Positions 54,441 through 63,905 of a stretch of 64,000 bases of DNA are shown here, piece by piece. The position numbers and the translations under genes were made by a program. The notes under the pieces were generated by a model that saw nothing but the letters and a program-made list of their open reading frames with translations, was not told the DNA's origin and made no database searches. Numbering within the stretch: position 1 is the stretch's first letter; the number at the start of each line of letters is the position of its first letter. Source of the DNA: Deltaproteobacteria bacterium ADurb.Bin207 (GTDB lineage Bacteria > Myxococcota_A > Polyangia > Polyangiales > Polyangiaceae); contig MWCO01000021.1 in NCBI GenBank assembly GCA_002070115.1, positions 1 to 64,000 of the forward strand, read 5' to 3'.

Positions 54441-56915
54441 GTGCTTTCACCACGAACCCTCACCGTCGCTTGCTTTCTCCTTGGTCTGCCCTTGTTGCCC
54501 GTGGCATGCGGATCATCGGAAGACAATTCCGCATCATCCGGTTCCGGAGGAAAACCATCGGATGCGGGTTCGGAAGACGGAACGGGCGGGACGGGTGGCG
54601 CGGTCGGCGGCTCGGGAGGAACAGGCGGGGGAGTCCTCATCGATGCCTCGAATGGATGCAAATCCGCCGCGGATTGCGACGGCGGCGTTTGTTTGCCAAG
54701 CGGCGTCTGTTGTGAATCGGCCGATCGTGCGTGCGGAGACGTTTGCTGCCAGGCTGGCGATGCATGCCTTTTTGGAGCATGCGTTACCCCCGGGGATATC
54801 TGTTTCACACCAGCCGATTGCCCAGACGGACATTATTGTGAGCCCGCCCTTGGTTCTTCCTCTTCCCCCGATGCGGGAAGCCCCGACGCCGCCCCGCCGG
54901 AAGATGGCGGTCCTATCTGCACCCAAGATACGCCCCCCTCAGGTCGATGCGTCCCCGCTCCCATCGTCTGCGATGACAAAGGCCAACCCCCGGGTTGTGT
55001 CGAACCCTGCGAATACAAACCGAAACCAGGAGCGCTTCGTACGGTGGTGAAGTGGCAATGGGGAATGGAACCAAAACCCACGGAATATCAAGACTTTGCC
55101 GATGTTTGGGCGACTCCCGCCGTGGCTCGTATCTACGATGCGAATTGCGATGGCAAAGTGGACTTGGCGGATCCTCCCAACATCGTATTCGTTTCCGGTA
55201 ACGCGAAACGCACGTGTTGTAGTTGCTCCGGCGATGCCGTTTCCACTTGCCTCACCGGTGTGCTTCGGATGCTCGATGGCCGGAATGGACGCGAGATCTG
55301 GTCCTTGCCCAAGGCTTCAGCGACAAGCACGGGGTTTGCCGGGATGAGTGTGGCGGTGGGTGACGTCGATGGGGACCAGCTTCTCGATATCATTGCCATG
55401 ACAGGCGAGGGCCATATCGCCGTGATCAATCACGATGGGACTGTCAAGGCCATCAGCACCGAAAAAGCGGATGGCCACGACGCCGGCACGTTCGGATGGG
55501 GCGGTGGCATCGCCATCGGTGACATGGACAATGACGGACGCGTGGAAATCGCTTATGGCAGAACACTTTTCAGCTACAACGACAAGGGACAAGTCGAACG
55601 CTTGTGGGTAGGAACCGCAGGCTCCGGCAGCGGACTTGCCCAGGCCCTCTCGCATTTCGTCGACCTCGATGGCGATGGCACGCTTGAACTTCTCGCGGGG
55701 CGAACGGCCTATCGCAAAGATGGGTCGATGCTGTGGAACAATTCCGAAGCCAACGGGTTCACCGCCGTGGGAGACTTCGATGGCGATGGTTTGCCCGATG
55801 TCGTGGTGGTTCACAACGGCACGATTCGTATTCTCAAAGGTCTTGATGGAACCATCTTGCTTGGCCCGCTGACACTACCCGGAACGGGAAGCGGAGGCCC
55901 GCCGACCGTGGCCGACTTCGATGGAGATGGGAAACCGGAGATTGGTGTAGCGCAACAAAACCTGTATTCGATGCTCAAACCCGATTTCACCAACAACCAA
56001 ATCAAAGTGGTTTGGTCTCAAACCAACCACGACATGAGTTCTTCCGTCACCGGATCGAGCGTTTTTGACTTTCAAGGAGATGGCAAGGCGGAAGTCATCT
56101 ACAACGACGAGTGCTATCTTTGGGTGTACGACGGCGCCGACGGATCCATTTTGTATACGGACTTTACGCAATCGTTCACCGCTACCGAGTCGTCCATCGT
56201 GGCGGACGTCGATGGCGATGGACATGCGGAACTCGTCAAAATAGCCAATGGAGCGAATCCCAACACTTGGTCCTGCGCTCACCACGATGAGCCAGGAAAA
56301 ATCGTGGCCCCCCATACAGAGCCTTTCCCCGTCTGGCAACCCGCTCCAAGCGGCGACTATCGGGGAATTACCGTCTTGGGGGATGTCGAAAACGCATGGG
56401 TCGGAACACGTACTCTCTGGAATCAACACGCGTATGAGGTGACCAATATCTGTGATCCAAGGGATAGCGCTTGTGAAAGTGGTTCCTATTACGGACAAAT
56501 CCCAAAGAACCAGAAGCCCAATTGGAAACAACCCTGGCTCAATAATTTCCGACAAAACGTGCAAGACAAAGGCGTTTTCGATGCGCCGGACGCTACCGTA
56601 TCGTTGAGCGTTTCTTGCCGAATGCCCGTCCCCCTTACCGTAAGCGTTCGTAACATGGGGCTGTCTGGCCTTCCCGCGGGAGTCGAAGTCGGATTGTTCC
56701 GCGTCGCCTCTCCCGACCAACACCTCGGCTCCGTCTTCACATCGATTCCTTTGCTTCCGGGTCAAACCGAAGTGATTGAATACGACGCCCAAAATGCAAC
56801 GACCGGAGACACCTTTTTTGCGCGGATCCTCGTGGATCCCGCGACCCCAACGTTCCGAGAATGCCGGGATGACAACAACGAGAGCCAACGTGTCACGCCA
56901 TCGTGCGTGCAATGA
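54441..56915 (+). CDS. FG-GAP/VCBS repeat lipoprotein 1
   Basis: 824-aa lipoprotein with lipobox PVAC and a Gly/Ser linker. A Cys-rich part follows (CKSAADCDGGVCLPSGVCC, CGDVCCQAGDACLFGAC), then about 400 residues of FG-GAP repeats, each with a Ca-loop such as VGDVDGDQLLD, IGDMDNDGRVEI, FVDLDGDGTLEL, VADFDGDGKPEI or VADVDGDGHAEL. These are typical of integrin-alpha-like beta-propellers. The C-terminus has CARDB-like segments (VSVRNMGLSGLPAGV). GTG 54441 has AGGAG 8 bp before. Extracellular adhesion or matrix role inferred. Confidence 0.85.
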   Translation: MLSPRTLTVACFLLGLPLLPVACGSSEDNSASSGSGGKPSDAGSEDGTGGTGGAVGGSGGTGGGVLIDASNGCKSAADCDGGVCLPSGVCCESADRACGDVCCQAGDACLFGACVTPGDICFTPADCPDGHYCEPALGSSSSPDAGSPDAAPPEDGGPICTQDTPPSGRCVPAPIVCDDKGQPPGCVEPCEYKPKPGALRTVVKWQWGMEPKPTEYQDFADVWATPAVARIYDANCDGKVDLADPPNIVFVSGNAKRTCCSCSGDAVSTCLTGVLRMLDGRNGREIWSLPKASATSTGFAGMSVAVGDVDGDQLLDIIAMTGEGHIAVINHDGTVKAISTEKADGHDAGTFGWGGGIAIGDMDNDGRVEIAYGRTLFSYNDKGQVERLWVGTAGSGSGLAQALSHFVDLDGDGTLELLAGRTAYRKDGSMLWNNSEANGFTAVGDFDGDGLPDVVVVHNGTIRILKGLDGTILLGPLTLPGTGSGGPPTVADFDGDGKPEIGVAQQNLYSMLKPDFTNNQIKVVWSQTNHDMSSSVTGSSVFDFQGDGKAEVIYNDECYLWVYDGADGSILYTDFTQSFTATESSIVADVDGDGHAELVKIANGANPNTWSCAHHDEPGKIVAPHTEPFPVWQPAPSGDYRGITVLGDVENAWVGTRTLWNQHAYEVTNICDPRDSACESGSYYGQIPKNQKPNWKQPWLNNFRQNVQDKGVFDAPDATVSLSVSCRMPVPLTVSVRNMGLSGLPAGVEVGLFRVASPDQHLGSVFTSIPLLPGQTEVIEYDAQNATTGDTFFARILVDPATPTFRECRDDNNESQRVTPSCVQ

Positions 56916-56937
56916 TCGGACTTGTCCAAAACGCCCG

Positions 56938-57759
56938 TCACATGAACCATTTTTTCGTGTGATGGACCCGGTCCCCAAACGCTCGTAGGAACGCCATCTG
57001 CTCTTCGTCCAACGGCCCTTTCCGAACCGCCGCCAGATTCTCTTCGAATTGCTTCAGATTCGAAGGCGCCGTCAAACAAACATCGACATGGGGATTGTTC
57101 AATACGAATCGATAGGCATCCCCCGCCGTGGGTAAGGGTTGGGAATCGTCCCATCCCTTGGGGCGACGTATCAGATATCACCAGCGTGTGGCGGTGTAGC
57201 TGATGATGGCGGGATCGTGAGCGGAAAGATGTGGAAAAATATCTATTTCCGCTCCTCGATGCGCCGCGTTGTAGCGGATCATCAAGGTGTCGAATTGCCC
57301 TTCCGAAGCAAGCCGCCCCGCCAATTTCCGATCGTGCGTCGAAAGCCCGATGCGACGCACTTTGCCCTCGTCCCGCAGGCGTACCAGCTCTTCCCGCACA
57401 TGGGCCGGAAACTGCTGTTCATCCATGACGCCCAGAAAAAGCATCACGTCGAGATAGTCCGTTCGAAGCTTTCGAAGACGAGCCTCCAACGTTTTTCGGA
57501 CGTTCGTATGGGTCCAGATGAGATTGTAGGCGCCTGTCACCAACACGATTCGTTCGCGTTGGGAGACGAACGCCTCCCGAAGAGCGTCGAGCATCTGCCC
57601 ATCGATACCATAGGCGAAAAACACCTGGATCCCTTCGTCAAGTGCGCGAAAAATAACGCGTTTTCCTGGACGCTACGAAGCGGATAGTCCTAGCCGATGA
57701 ACCCACGGACCCGTCCGTCCGAAGCGCGAATGGAGATAATCCTGCTGAGGTTCGGGCAT
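56938..57759 (-). pseudogene. Aldo/keto reductase with two in-frame stop codons
   Basis: Minus strand from ATG 57759. The frame is open for 28 codons (MPEPQQDYLHSRFGRTG, WVHRLGLSAS), then TAG at 57673-57675. It continues with RPGKRVIFRALDEGIQVFF and YGIDGQMLDALREAF for 160 codons to SYTATRW, then TGA at 57178-57180. It continues again as YLIRRPKGWDDSQ, AGDAYRFVLNNPHVDV, TAPSNLKQFEENL to a stop at 56938. All 274 codons stay in one frame, with no indel. The first stop stands where relatives carry Tyr (GASYRPG-like), the second where CGA to TGA would be one change. It follows the phosphatase gene by 3 bp. Recent pseudogene is most likely; sequencing error or recoding are alternatives. Confidence 0.85.
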
Positions 57760-57762
57760 GAG

Positions 57763-58842
57763 CTACTTCTTGGCGGGAGGCGCGCTGGGGGGTTGCGATC
57801 GCTTGGCGTCGGTTTTCCAAACCCCAGTCTCGGCCATTTCGACGAGCGCCTCGGTGGACTGCGGGATTGAGACCGTTTGCTTTCCATACATCACCGGCCC
57901 CAGTTCCGAGATCGATAGCGTACACAAAAGACCTTTCTTGACGTTGCGAAGGTCAATGATCACCGCGGAGATCGACCATGTGGAAGGATCCAAAAGTCCA
58001 CTCACGATCGGATGGAGCTGGCCGTCCGATGTCTTGACGAATATCGATCGAAGATCGTTGAGCCCAATGTATTGCGTATCCAACAAGGAAGCCTCGGTAT
58101 CGATACGCGCCACGACCACGGTAATGTTGTCCTGGCCTCCCGCTTCGTTGGCCATGTCCACGAGTCGTTTGGCCGCTTCCCGTGGTGTCGCGCCCGCAAG
58201 CGTAAGACGAATACGCGAGTCATCCACCATGTTCGTCAGCCCATCGCTGCACAACAGAATCACGTCTCCGGCGGATAGCGAGATGGGTTCTCGGTCGCAA
58301 ACGTCCACCGACGGCTGGGTTCCCAAAGAACGAGACACGATGTGGGTGAAGTTTTGAGGCAGATTGCCAGCCATGGTTGGCCCTTTGGCATCGGCAATCT
58401 CCTGGACGAAACTATGGTCTCGGGTGAGAGGAAAGAGGGTCAAGGCTCGCAACAAATAGGCACGGGCGTCACCGACGTGGGCCACGTAAAGCTTGCCACC
58501 CGAGATCAAACCGGCGACACAGGTGGCCCCCATCGTACGCCCCACTTCTTCCGCTTCCTTGAAGACAACGGCATTGGCTTTCCTCAAGGACTTCGCGAGG
58601 CTTTCCTGCGGTTGATCCGTGGATTCCCGAAGGCTTTCCTGGATCGTGTTGAGCGCCATGATCGCCGCGCGATCACCATAATCGTGTCCGCCCATCCCAT
58701 CGGCCACCGCGAGCAAGTAGCCGAGCGGAACACCCACTTCGACCAAAGCATCCTCGTTTTTCTGACGCTGCCTGCCTACATCGGTATGAAAACCCACGAA
58801 GACCTGGAAGCGAGGAGGAGGTAATGAAGTTGATTTGTTCAT
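57763..58842 (-). CDS. PP2C-type serine/threonine phosphatase with C-terminal extension
   Basis: 359 aa. PPM metal-binding motifs: QKNEDALVEV, LLAVADGMGGHDYGDRA, VAHVGDARAYLL, LCSDGLTNMV and GGQDNITVVVA, all with their Asp residues. The C-terminal 90 residues (SIFVKTSDGQLHPIVSGLL, WSISAVIIDLRNV) resemble a PRC-barrel. It may oppose Hanks-type kinases, which are numerous in myxobacteria. It begins 36 bp after the Lon-like gene and ends 3 bp before the broken aldo/keto reductase, so it is the middle of an operon. ATG 58842 is preferred; an in-frame GTG-type start at 58857 adds five residues. Confidence 0.9.
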   Translation of the reverse strand: MNKSTSLPPPRFQVFVGFHTDVGRQRQKNEDALVEVGVPLGYLLAVADGMGGHDYGDRAAIMALNTIQESLRESTDQPQESLAKSLRKANAVVFKEAEEVGRTMGATCVAGLISGGKLYVAHVGDARAYLLRALTLFPLTRDHSFVQEIADAKGPTMAGNLPQNFTHIVSRSLGTQPSVDVCDREPISLSAGDVILLCSDGLTNMVDDSRIRLTLAGATPREAAKRLVDMANEAGGQDNITVVVARIDTEASLLDTQYIGLNDLRSIFVKTSDGQLHPIVSGLLDPSTWSISAVIIDLRNVKKGLLCTLSISELGPVMYGKQTVSIPQSTEALVEMAETGVWKTDAKRSQPPSAPPAKK

Positions 58843-58878
58843 GGCTGACAACCACACGCTCGCTCGTTCACGGGGCGA

Positions 58879-61377
58879 TCACCAATCCCCATCGAAACGC
58901 TTCTGAAAGTCCACACCCGCATCGACATTGTCCGGATCGCTCGTGTCCGCAATGGCTCCCCGATCCACGGGACCAGCCTCTGCATCACGAAGCAATTCAG
59001 CAAGCTCAATCAGCCGACGTTCGACTCGCCCAAACACGCTTCCAGCGGGAAAACGCCCGCTGGCATCACGCGATCCCGCTTGCAAACCCGTCAACACTTC
59101 GATCCCCTCACTCACACTCGAGATCGCATATAGATGGAATTGACCGTCTGCAATGGCTTTTGCCACATCCGGTCGCAAAACCAGATGCCGAAGATTGGTT
59201 TTGGGTATCATCACCCCTTGCGCACCCGTCAATCCCCTCGCCTTGCATACATCAAAAAATCCTTCGATTTTTGCGCATACGCCACCAATGGCCTGGATAT
59301 CCCCAAGCTGATTCACCGAGCCAGTTACCGCGATGCCTTGATCGATACCCACATCGGCCAGAGCGCTCAAAATCGCAAACAGTTCCGATGAACTCGCGCT
59401 ATCCCCATCAACCTCACCATAGGATTGCTCGAACGCTATCTGTACCCGCAAACTCAGCGGTCGCTCCTGTCCAAAAAGCAACGACAAAAAACCACGAACG
59501 ATCGCTACCCCTTTGGTGTGAAGAGAACCTCCTAGCTGCGCCTCACGCTCCACATCAATCACGCCATCACGTCCAATCGATACCACCGCCGTGATGCGCA
59601 TCGGTTGCCCAAACTCCACATCCCCCGCCGTCAATACGCTCAACCCATTGATCACGCCCACCCGCGTTCCCGACGTATCCACCAAAAACTCGCCCCGAAT
59701 GGCAAGGTCCCGAACCTCCCGTTCGATGCTTCCCGAACGCTCTCGACGCTCATGCCACGCGGTCTCGATATCATCGTCCGTGACCAATCCGTCTCCCCGC
59801 TCGGCCGCACGCAGGGCAGCGAAACAGGCGGTTTCCTCGAGAGGCAATACGGTCAGGGCAAGACGTTCCCTATCGCCGGATAGACGTGTGGCAAAGTCCA
59901 AAAGACGCGCACGGGCACCGCGCGAAAAACTCGCTTCCGTTTGCTTCACCGTCGGTAACGACATCAAATACGAGTCGAGCTTGCGCTGATTGTCCAGCGT
60001 TCGCTCCACCCACCAGCCCACCTCGACCTTGACGCGAAATAGCGTGCTGAAGTCCGGGTCGAGTTGCATGAGCTGGTCGTAAAGATGCTGCGAACCAATG
60101 AGCAGCACACGAACATTCAAGGGTATCGGTTGCGGTCGCAACGTGGTTGCATATAAACTGACCGGCCCGATCGGATCCTCGATCGTCAATTCCCGATCTC
60201 GAATCACGCGTTTGAATCGCTCCCAAATCAGCGGATCCGCCAAAAGATCCGCCGCGCGCACCAACAGCGTTCCCCCGGAAGCATGGGCTACCGCTCCTGA
60301 ACGGATGCGAAGAAAGTCCGTGAGCAAGGCGCCAAATCGGGCGCGTCGTTCTAAGTATCCGAAAAGATTGGGAAAACTTGGTGTATGGGCATCTACGACC
60401 GGCGCTTTCGCGTCGGGACGATGGCTGACAAATACGTTGACCCGAAAACGCCCCGTGCGCTTCGCCACTTCGGGATTGCCCCGGTCCACCTCGTCGGCGC
60501 GCGACTCCTGCTGCTCATCGGCCTCGTTGGTAGGTTCGGTGAAGTCTCGCCAATCGCGCGCCAATTCCTCTCGAATCCGCTCCAAATACGCCACCACCGG
60601 CTCGATGCCACGGAACGATTGCAACAGCGGCTCGATGCTCGTGCCAATCACCTGCTCCGCGGCTTTCTGCTGCGCATCATCGCTTGCCGCATTCACATTG
60701 TCCGTCATCTCATGAATACGCTTGGCCGATTCTTCGACCGCCGCGGACAACTTCTGCTCCGCATCCGCCAGAGCACGCTTGGTCGATTCGTCGAGCACCT
60801 CGAATTGCTCGGGACTCACCGGCTTGCCATGCAAAATCGGAAACGTCTGTACGCCCCCGGGCACCGCTTTGACCCCAAATCCAAGCGTTTTCGCAAAAGA
60901 CTCCAGGTCCGACACCACCTGCTTGTTCTTGCTCGATAGCTCTTTGGCCAAAGCTTCTTCCGCTTCGCGTACGATCGGCATCGCACCAAGATGCAACAAC
61001 CGATACGCCAACTCGTCGATGACCTTGTCGACCTCCAACGCAAGCTCTCGCCCTCGCCCCGCGGGCAATATCAAGGGCTTGGGAGATTCCGGACGCTCGA
61101 AGTCATGGACGAAAACCACATCGTTGGGCGCGGGTAGCGCCTGCGCCGCCGCCTCGGCCGCTCGCAGAATATCCTTGTCGAACGTCAAATCCGGATCACA
61201 CGCCACATACACGTGAAAGCCAGGGTTCCGAAGAGATAGACCCAGCGTCAACGCTTTGCGCGTATGCTCCGGCAACAACTCGAACCTGTCGCCCACCGCT
61301 TGTAACTCGTCCGTCAGTGTCTCGGGATCTGTCCGAAGGGTCACTTGCTCAGCAGGCACTTCTCGATTCGAACGCAT
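58879..61377 (-). CDS. Lon-family protease (AAA_32/LonB-like) lacking Walker motifs
   Basis: 832 aa. The C-terminal Lon protease domain (about residues 590-800) keeps the dyad Ser in GDSASSSELFAILSALAD and Lys in GGVCAKIEGFFDVC. The N-terminal domain follows the AAA_32 Lon-like proteins (LSLRNPGFHVYVA, NDVVFVHDFERPESPK, LPAGRGRELALEVDKVIDEL), but the P-loop GxxGxGK is replaced by ACDPDLT near 59-65, and the Walker B strand reads GGTLLVRAADLL without Asp. ATP use is thus unlikely. ATG 61377 with GGAG 6 bp before is chosen over a start at 61467. First of an operon with the phosphatase and AKR genes. Confidence 0.88.
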   Translation of the reverse strand: MRSNREVPAEQVTLRTDPETLTDELQAVGDRFELLPEHTRKALTLGLSLRNPGFHVYVACDPDLTFDKDILRAAEAAAQALPAPNDVVFVHDFERPESPKPLILPAGRGRELALEVDKVIDELAYRLLHLGAMPIVREAEEALAKELSSKNKQVVSDLESFAKTLGFGVKAVPGGVQTFPILHGKPVSPEQFEVLDESTKRALADAEQKLSAAVEESAKRIHEMTDNVNAASDDAQQKAAEQVIGTSIEPLLQSFRGIEPVVAYLERIREELARDWRDFTEPTNEADEQQESRADEVDRGNPEVAKRTGRFRVNVFVSHRPDAKAPVVDAHTPSFPNLFGYLERRARFGALLTDFLRIRSGAVAHASGGTLLVRAADLLADPLIWERFKRVIRDRELTIEDPIGPVSLYATTLRPQPIPLNVRVLLIGSQHLYDQLMQLDPDFSTLFRVKVEVGWWVERTLDNQRKLDSYLMSLPTVKQTEASFSRGARARLLDFATRLSGDRERLALTVLPLEETACFAALRAAERGDGLVTDDDIETAWHERRERSGSIEREVRDLAIRGEFLVDTSGTRVGVINGLSVLTAGDVEFGQPMRITAVVSIGRDGVIDVEREAQLGGSLHTKGVAIVRGFLSLLFGQERPLSLRVQIAFEQSYGEVDGDSASSSELFAILSALADVGIDQGIAVTGSVNQLGDIQAIGGVCAKIEGFFDVCKARGLTGAQGVMIPKTNLRHLVLRPDVAKAIADGQFHLYAISSVSEGIEVLTGLQAGSRDASGRFPAGSVFGRVERRLIELAELLRDAEAGPVDRGAIADTSDPDNVDAGVDFQKRFDGDW

Positions 61378-61476
61378 GGTCGTCTCCAACCCGGCCAACT
61401 TCCGATCAACCCGGGGGCTGCATTGGTAGCACTTCATTCGGCCGAGGGAATCCCGAAAACACCGCAAACCATCCCA

Positions 61477-61905
61477 TCACTTCCACCATCGGTCATACGC
61501 GAGCACCACCACCCCCAAAATCGCTCCCAAAGCACCGCCTACTATCTTTATCCAAGAAATCCAATGTTCCCGAGAGTCTCCCTGCACGTTGGCTTTTTGC
61601 CACTCTTCTCCCTGTAGCGTCAGCATGATCTGAGACCGCTGCGGATGCGCGTTCCACGTTTCTTCCCGCACCTTGCGTTCCAATACCCGCGGCTTGTCTC
61701 CTTGCCATACCCGAATCCGAAGAATGAGGTCCGGTTCCGCGACGTTTCGTGAGGGCGACGTATACCGCTCCAGCACTTCTCCCTGCACGCTCCGACGGGC
61801 TTGCCAGGGGGGACCGTCCATTCGAAACGTGTACAAAAGCAACACCAATCCGCCCACCAGCAAAAAGGCCCCAAGCGGCTTGAGCTTCAGCTTGTCCATG
61901 AACAA
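61477..61905 (-). CDS. Two-helix membrane protein, unknown
   Basis: 142 aa. Helix 1 LGAFLLVGGLVLLLYTFRM near the N-terminus and helix 2 WIKIVGGALGAILGVVVLAYDR near the C-terminus flank about 80 extracytoplasmic residues with a beta pattern (SVQGEVLERYTSPS, LILRIRVWQGDK). The topology is like that of DUF3592-type proteins. A TTG at 61905 has GAGGA 5 bp before; an ATG at 61899 is an alternative with poorer spacing. It is 99 bp upstream of the Lon-like gene on the same strand. Confidence 0.65.
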   Translation of the reverse strand: MFMDKLKLKPLGAFLLVGGLVLLLYTFRMDGPPWQARRSVQGEVLERYTSPSRNVAEPDLILRIRVWQGDKPRVLERKVREETWNAHPQRSQIMLTLQGEEWQKANVQGDSREHWISWIKIVGGALGAILGVVVLAYDRWWK

Positions 61906-61986
61906 CCGATTCCTCGATCTACCCTAGAACGTTTTCAGCCGATTGGGTGCAGCCAACCATCGCCGGGCTCACCGCGCCACCCTGGC

Positions 61987-63765
61987 TCAATGACCATTCG
62001 GTTGCCCCATCCGAAGCGGCCCCCCCCGCGCCGTCGGCCAAAGCATGCAATGCGTCGATGAACCCGGCACCGTAAACACATCCATCCCATGTTCAAAGGT
62101 CTGCACGAAAATCTCGAGCTGCCCATCCCCATCCAGATCCCCTACCGTCGGCGCAGCGGGAGCCCCATTGCCATTGCCGTTTTTGCCCGGATTCGGCAAA
62201 GCCACCGTATGAAGCTCGGTGCCATCCGCCCCCAAAATCACCAGATGCCCCGAATCCAACACATCCGGCGCCCCGTACGTCGCAAAAATACACTCCGGTG
62301 AACCATCCTGGTTCAAATCCACCACCATCACTTCCGTCGCAACCATCACCGCTTTGCCAAACGTATAATTGTACCGCCATATTTCCTTTGCCTCGCTGTC
62401 AAACGCGTGAATGAACCCATCGTTGAGCGATACCACGATCTCCGGTCGATCGTCGCCTTGAAGATTCACCGTGGTCGGCGAAGGAATCCCTCCCGGTGGA
62501 TAGTAGCCTTTCACCGAAATCGGACGATTGCCTCGTGGCAATACGTCCCAGCCCTCTTTTCGCATGGCCGAACGAGTCCCGTCTCCATACGCCCCCTGCA
62601 AGACCATCACCGCATACGCTTGCGTTTCGTACGGTTCATGCATCTCCACGTTGGGCACTCCCAGCACCTCGTTTTTCCCGTCGCCATCCAAATCCACCAC
62701 ATTCGGTGGCGACGCCGTCCACTGCAACCACTCTGCCCAACTCGGATGAGGCCAGTCCCCTGTATGGTCGTGATAGTGATTTTTCTCGACCTCAGGGTCC
62801 GCCCAACGAATGAACTGACCCCACGTCAGACGCTCCCCCGCATGGTCCGAACCACGATTCGTAAACCAAGGGGAAGCATCAAGCGCAACCCCGTCGTGGT
62901 CGAAAGCTTGGATATGATGATTGTCATAGGTGACAAGGATTTCCAAATCATCGTCGTCATCGATATTGCCGATTCCCACATTCAATCCGAAACAGCCGTA
63001 GCCATGATGGCCTTGGCCGTTGCGGTCGGCATCATTGCCCTTTCCCGCTGCGGCATTGTAGCGCGGCCACGCCTTCCATTCGATCCCCGCCGGCTGGTGA
63101 AGCGTGCCATCTGCCCGAAATACAAAGACTTGTGCCCCCCCCTTTTCCGTGCTCGCCGTTTGTGTGGTGGTGGCCACAACCTCAATGAAACCGTCGCCAT
63201 CCAAATCCCCCGCCGCCAGCCCCCGTACCTCCGGAGCATTGCCCGCCGTCGTCGTATCCACCGGCCACCCGGACTTCATGACGAGCTTTCCATCGCGCCA
63301 CTCCATCGCGAAAACCTGATGATCATTGCCAAATACGACCTCCGTAATGCCGTCACCGTCGAGATCGGCCACGACATGCGGCGCATAAATCCGTCCGTCG
63401 CCAGCCTTCACACGGTCCAACTCCTTTCCCTGCTCGTCGAAAACATAGACGGAATAATACGCGGCAATGAGTTCGTTGCGCCCATCGCCGTCGAGATCGT
63501 AGACGATGGGAGAGGCGAACCATGATGTCTGACCCCGTAAATTCATCACGAATTCAGGGGCTTGCACCTCGCCGGCGCTGGTTCCTTTGGCACAAGTCGG
63601 ATTACGAACTCCTCCCGTGCTGCCTCCACCCGTGCCGATGACAGGGCCGCCCGAGGGCCCGCTCGTCTCCTCCGAACCACAGGCACCGTGAGATAACGCG
63701 ATGAGCAAGGTCGTAGCCAATGCCATACGGCTCAACACCGTCCGCTGCACAATCGTGTTTCGCAT
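61987..63765 (-). CDS. FG-GAP/VCBS repeat lipoprotein 2
   Basis: 592-aa lipoprotein with lipobox HGAC. FG-GAP repeats with Ca-binding loops fill the chain: VYDLDGDGRNELIAAYY, VADLDGDGITEVVFG, AAGDLDGDGFIEVVA, VVDLDGDGKNEVLG, VVDLNQDGSPECIF and VGDLDGDGQLEIFV. It should form a beta-propeller outside the cell. Compared with the 54441 protein it has no Cys-rich front part and is shorter. ATG 63765 has GGAG 6 bp before. It ends 81 bp before the small membrane gene. Confidence 0.87.
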   Translation of the reverse strand: MRNTIVQRTVLSRMALATTLLIALSHGACGSEETSGPSGGPVIGTGGGSTGGVRNPTCAKGTSAGEVQAPEFVMNLRGQTSWFASPIVYDLDGDGRNELIAAYYSVYVFDEQGKELDRVKAGDGRIYAPHVVADLDGDGITEVVFGNDHQVFAMEWRDGKLVMKSGWPVDTTTAGNAPEVRGLAAGDLDGDGFIEVVATTTQTASTEKGGAQVFVFRADGTLHQPAGIEWKAWPRYNAAAGKGNDADRNGQGHHGYGCFGLNVGIGNIDDDDDLEILVTYDNHHIQAFDHDGVALDASPWFTNRGSDHAGERLTWGQFIRWADPEVEKNHYHDHTGDWPHPSWAEWLQWTASPPNVVDLDGDGKNEVLGVPNVEMHEPYETQAYAVMVLQGAYGDGTRSAMRKEGWDVLPRGNRPISVKGYYPPGGIPSPTTVNLQGDDRPEIVVSLNDGFIHAFDSEAKEIWRYNYTFGKAVMVATEVMVVDLNQDGSPECIFATYGAPDVLDSGHLVILGADGTELHTVALPNPGKNGNGNGAPAAPTVGDLDGDGQLEIFVQTFEHGMDVFTVPGSSTHCMLWPTARGGPLRMGQPNGH

Positions 63766-63905
63766 ATCCAGCTCCGTTGTCAGGGATGATTCAAGCGTAG
63801 CGTAGCATCCCGAACGGTAGACGAGAGCAGTTTTCTGTCCGGCATGCGCGGGTGAGTAACTGTTTTTTCGTGGAATAGGGGAGGTAAAACGGTGTCCGAA
63901 CGCGA

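Noticed and set aside
57178-57180. Selenocysteine at the TGA of the aldo/keto reductase
   Set aside because: Aldo/keto reductases have no Sec or Cys at this place, and a second stop (TAG) further upstream already breaks the gene.
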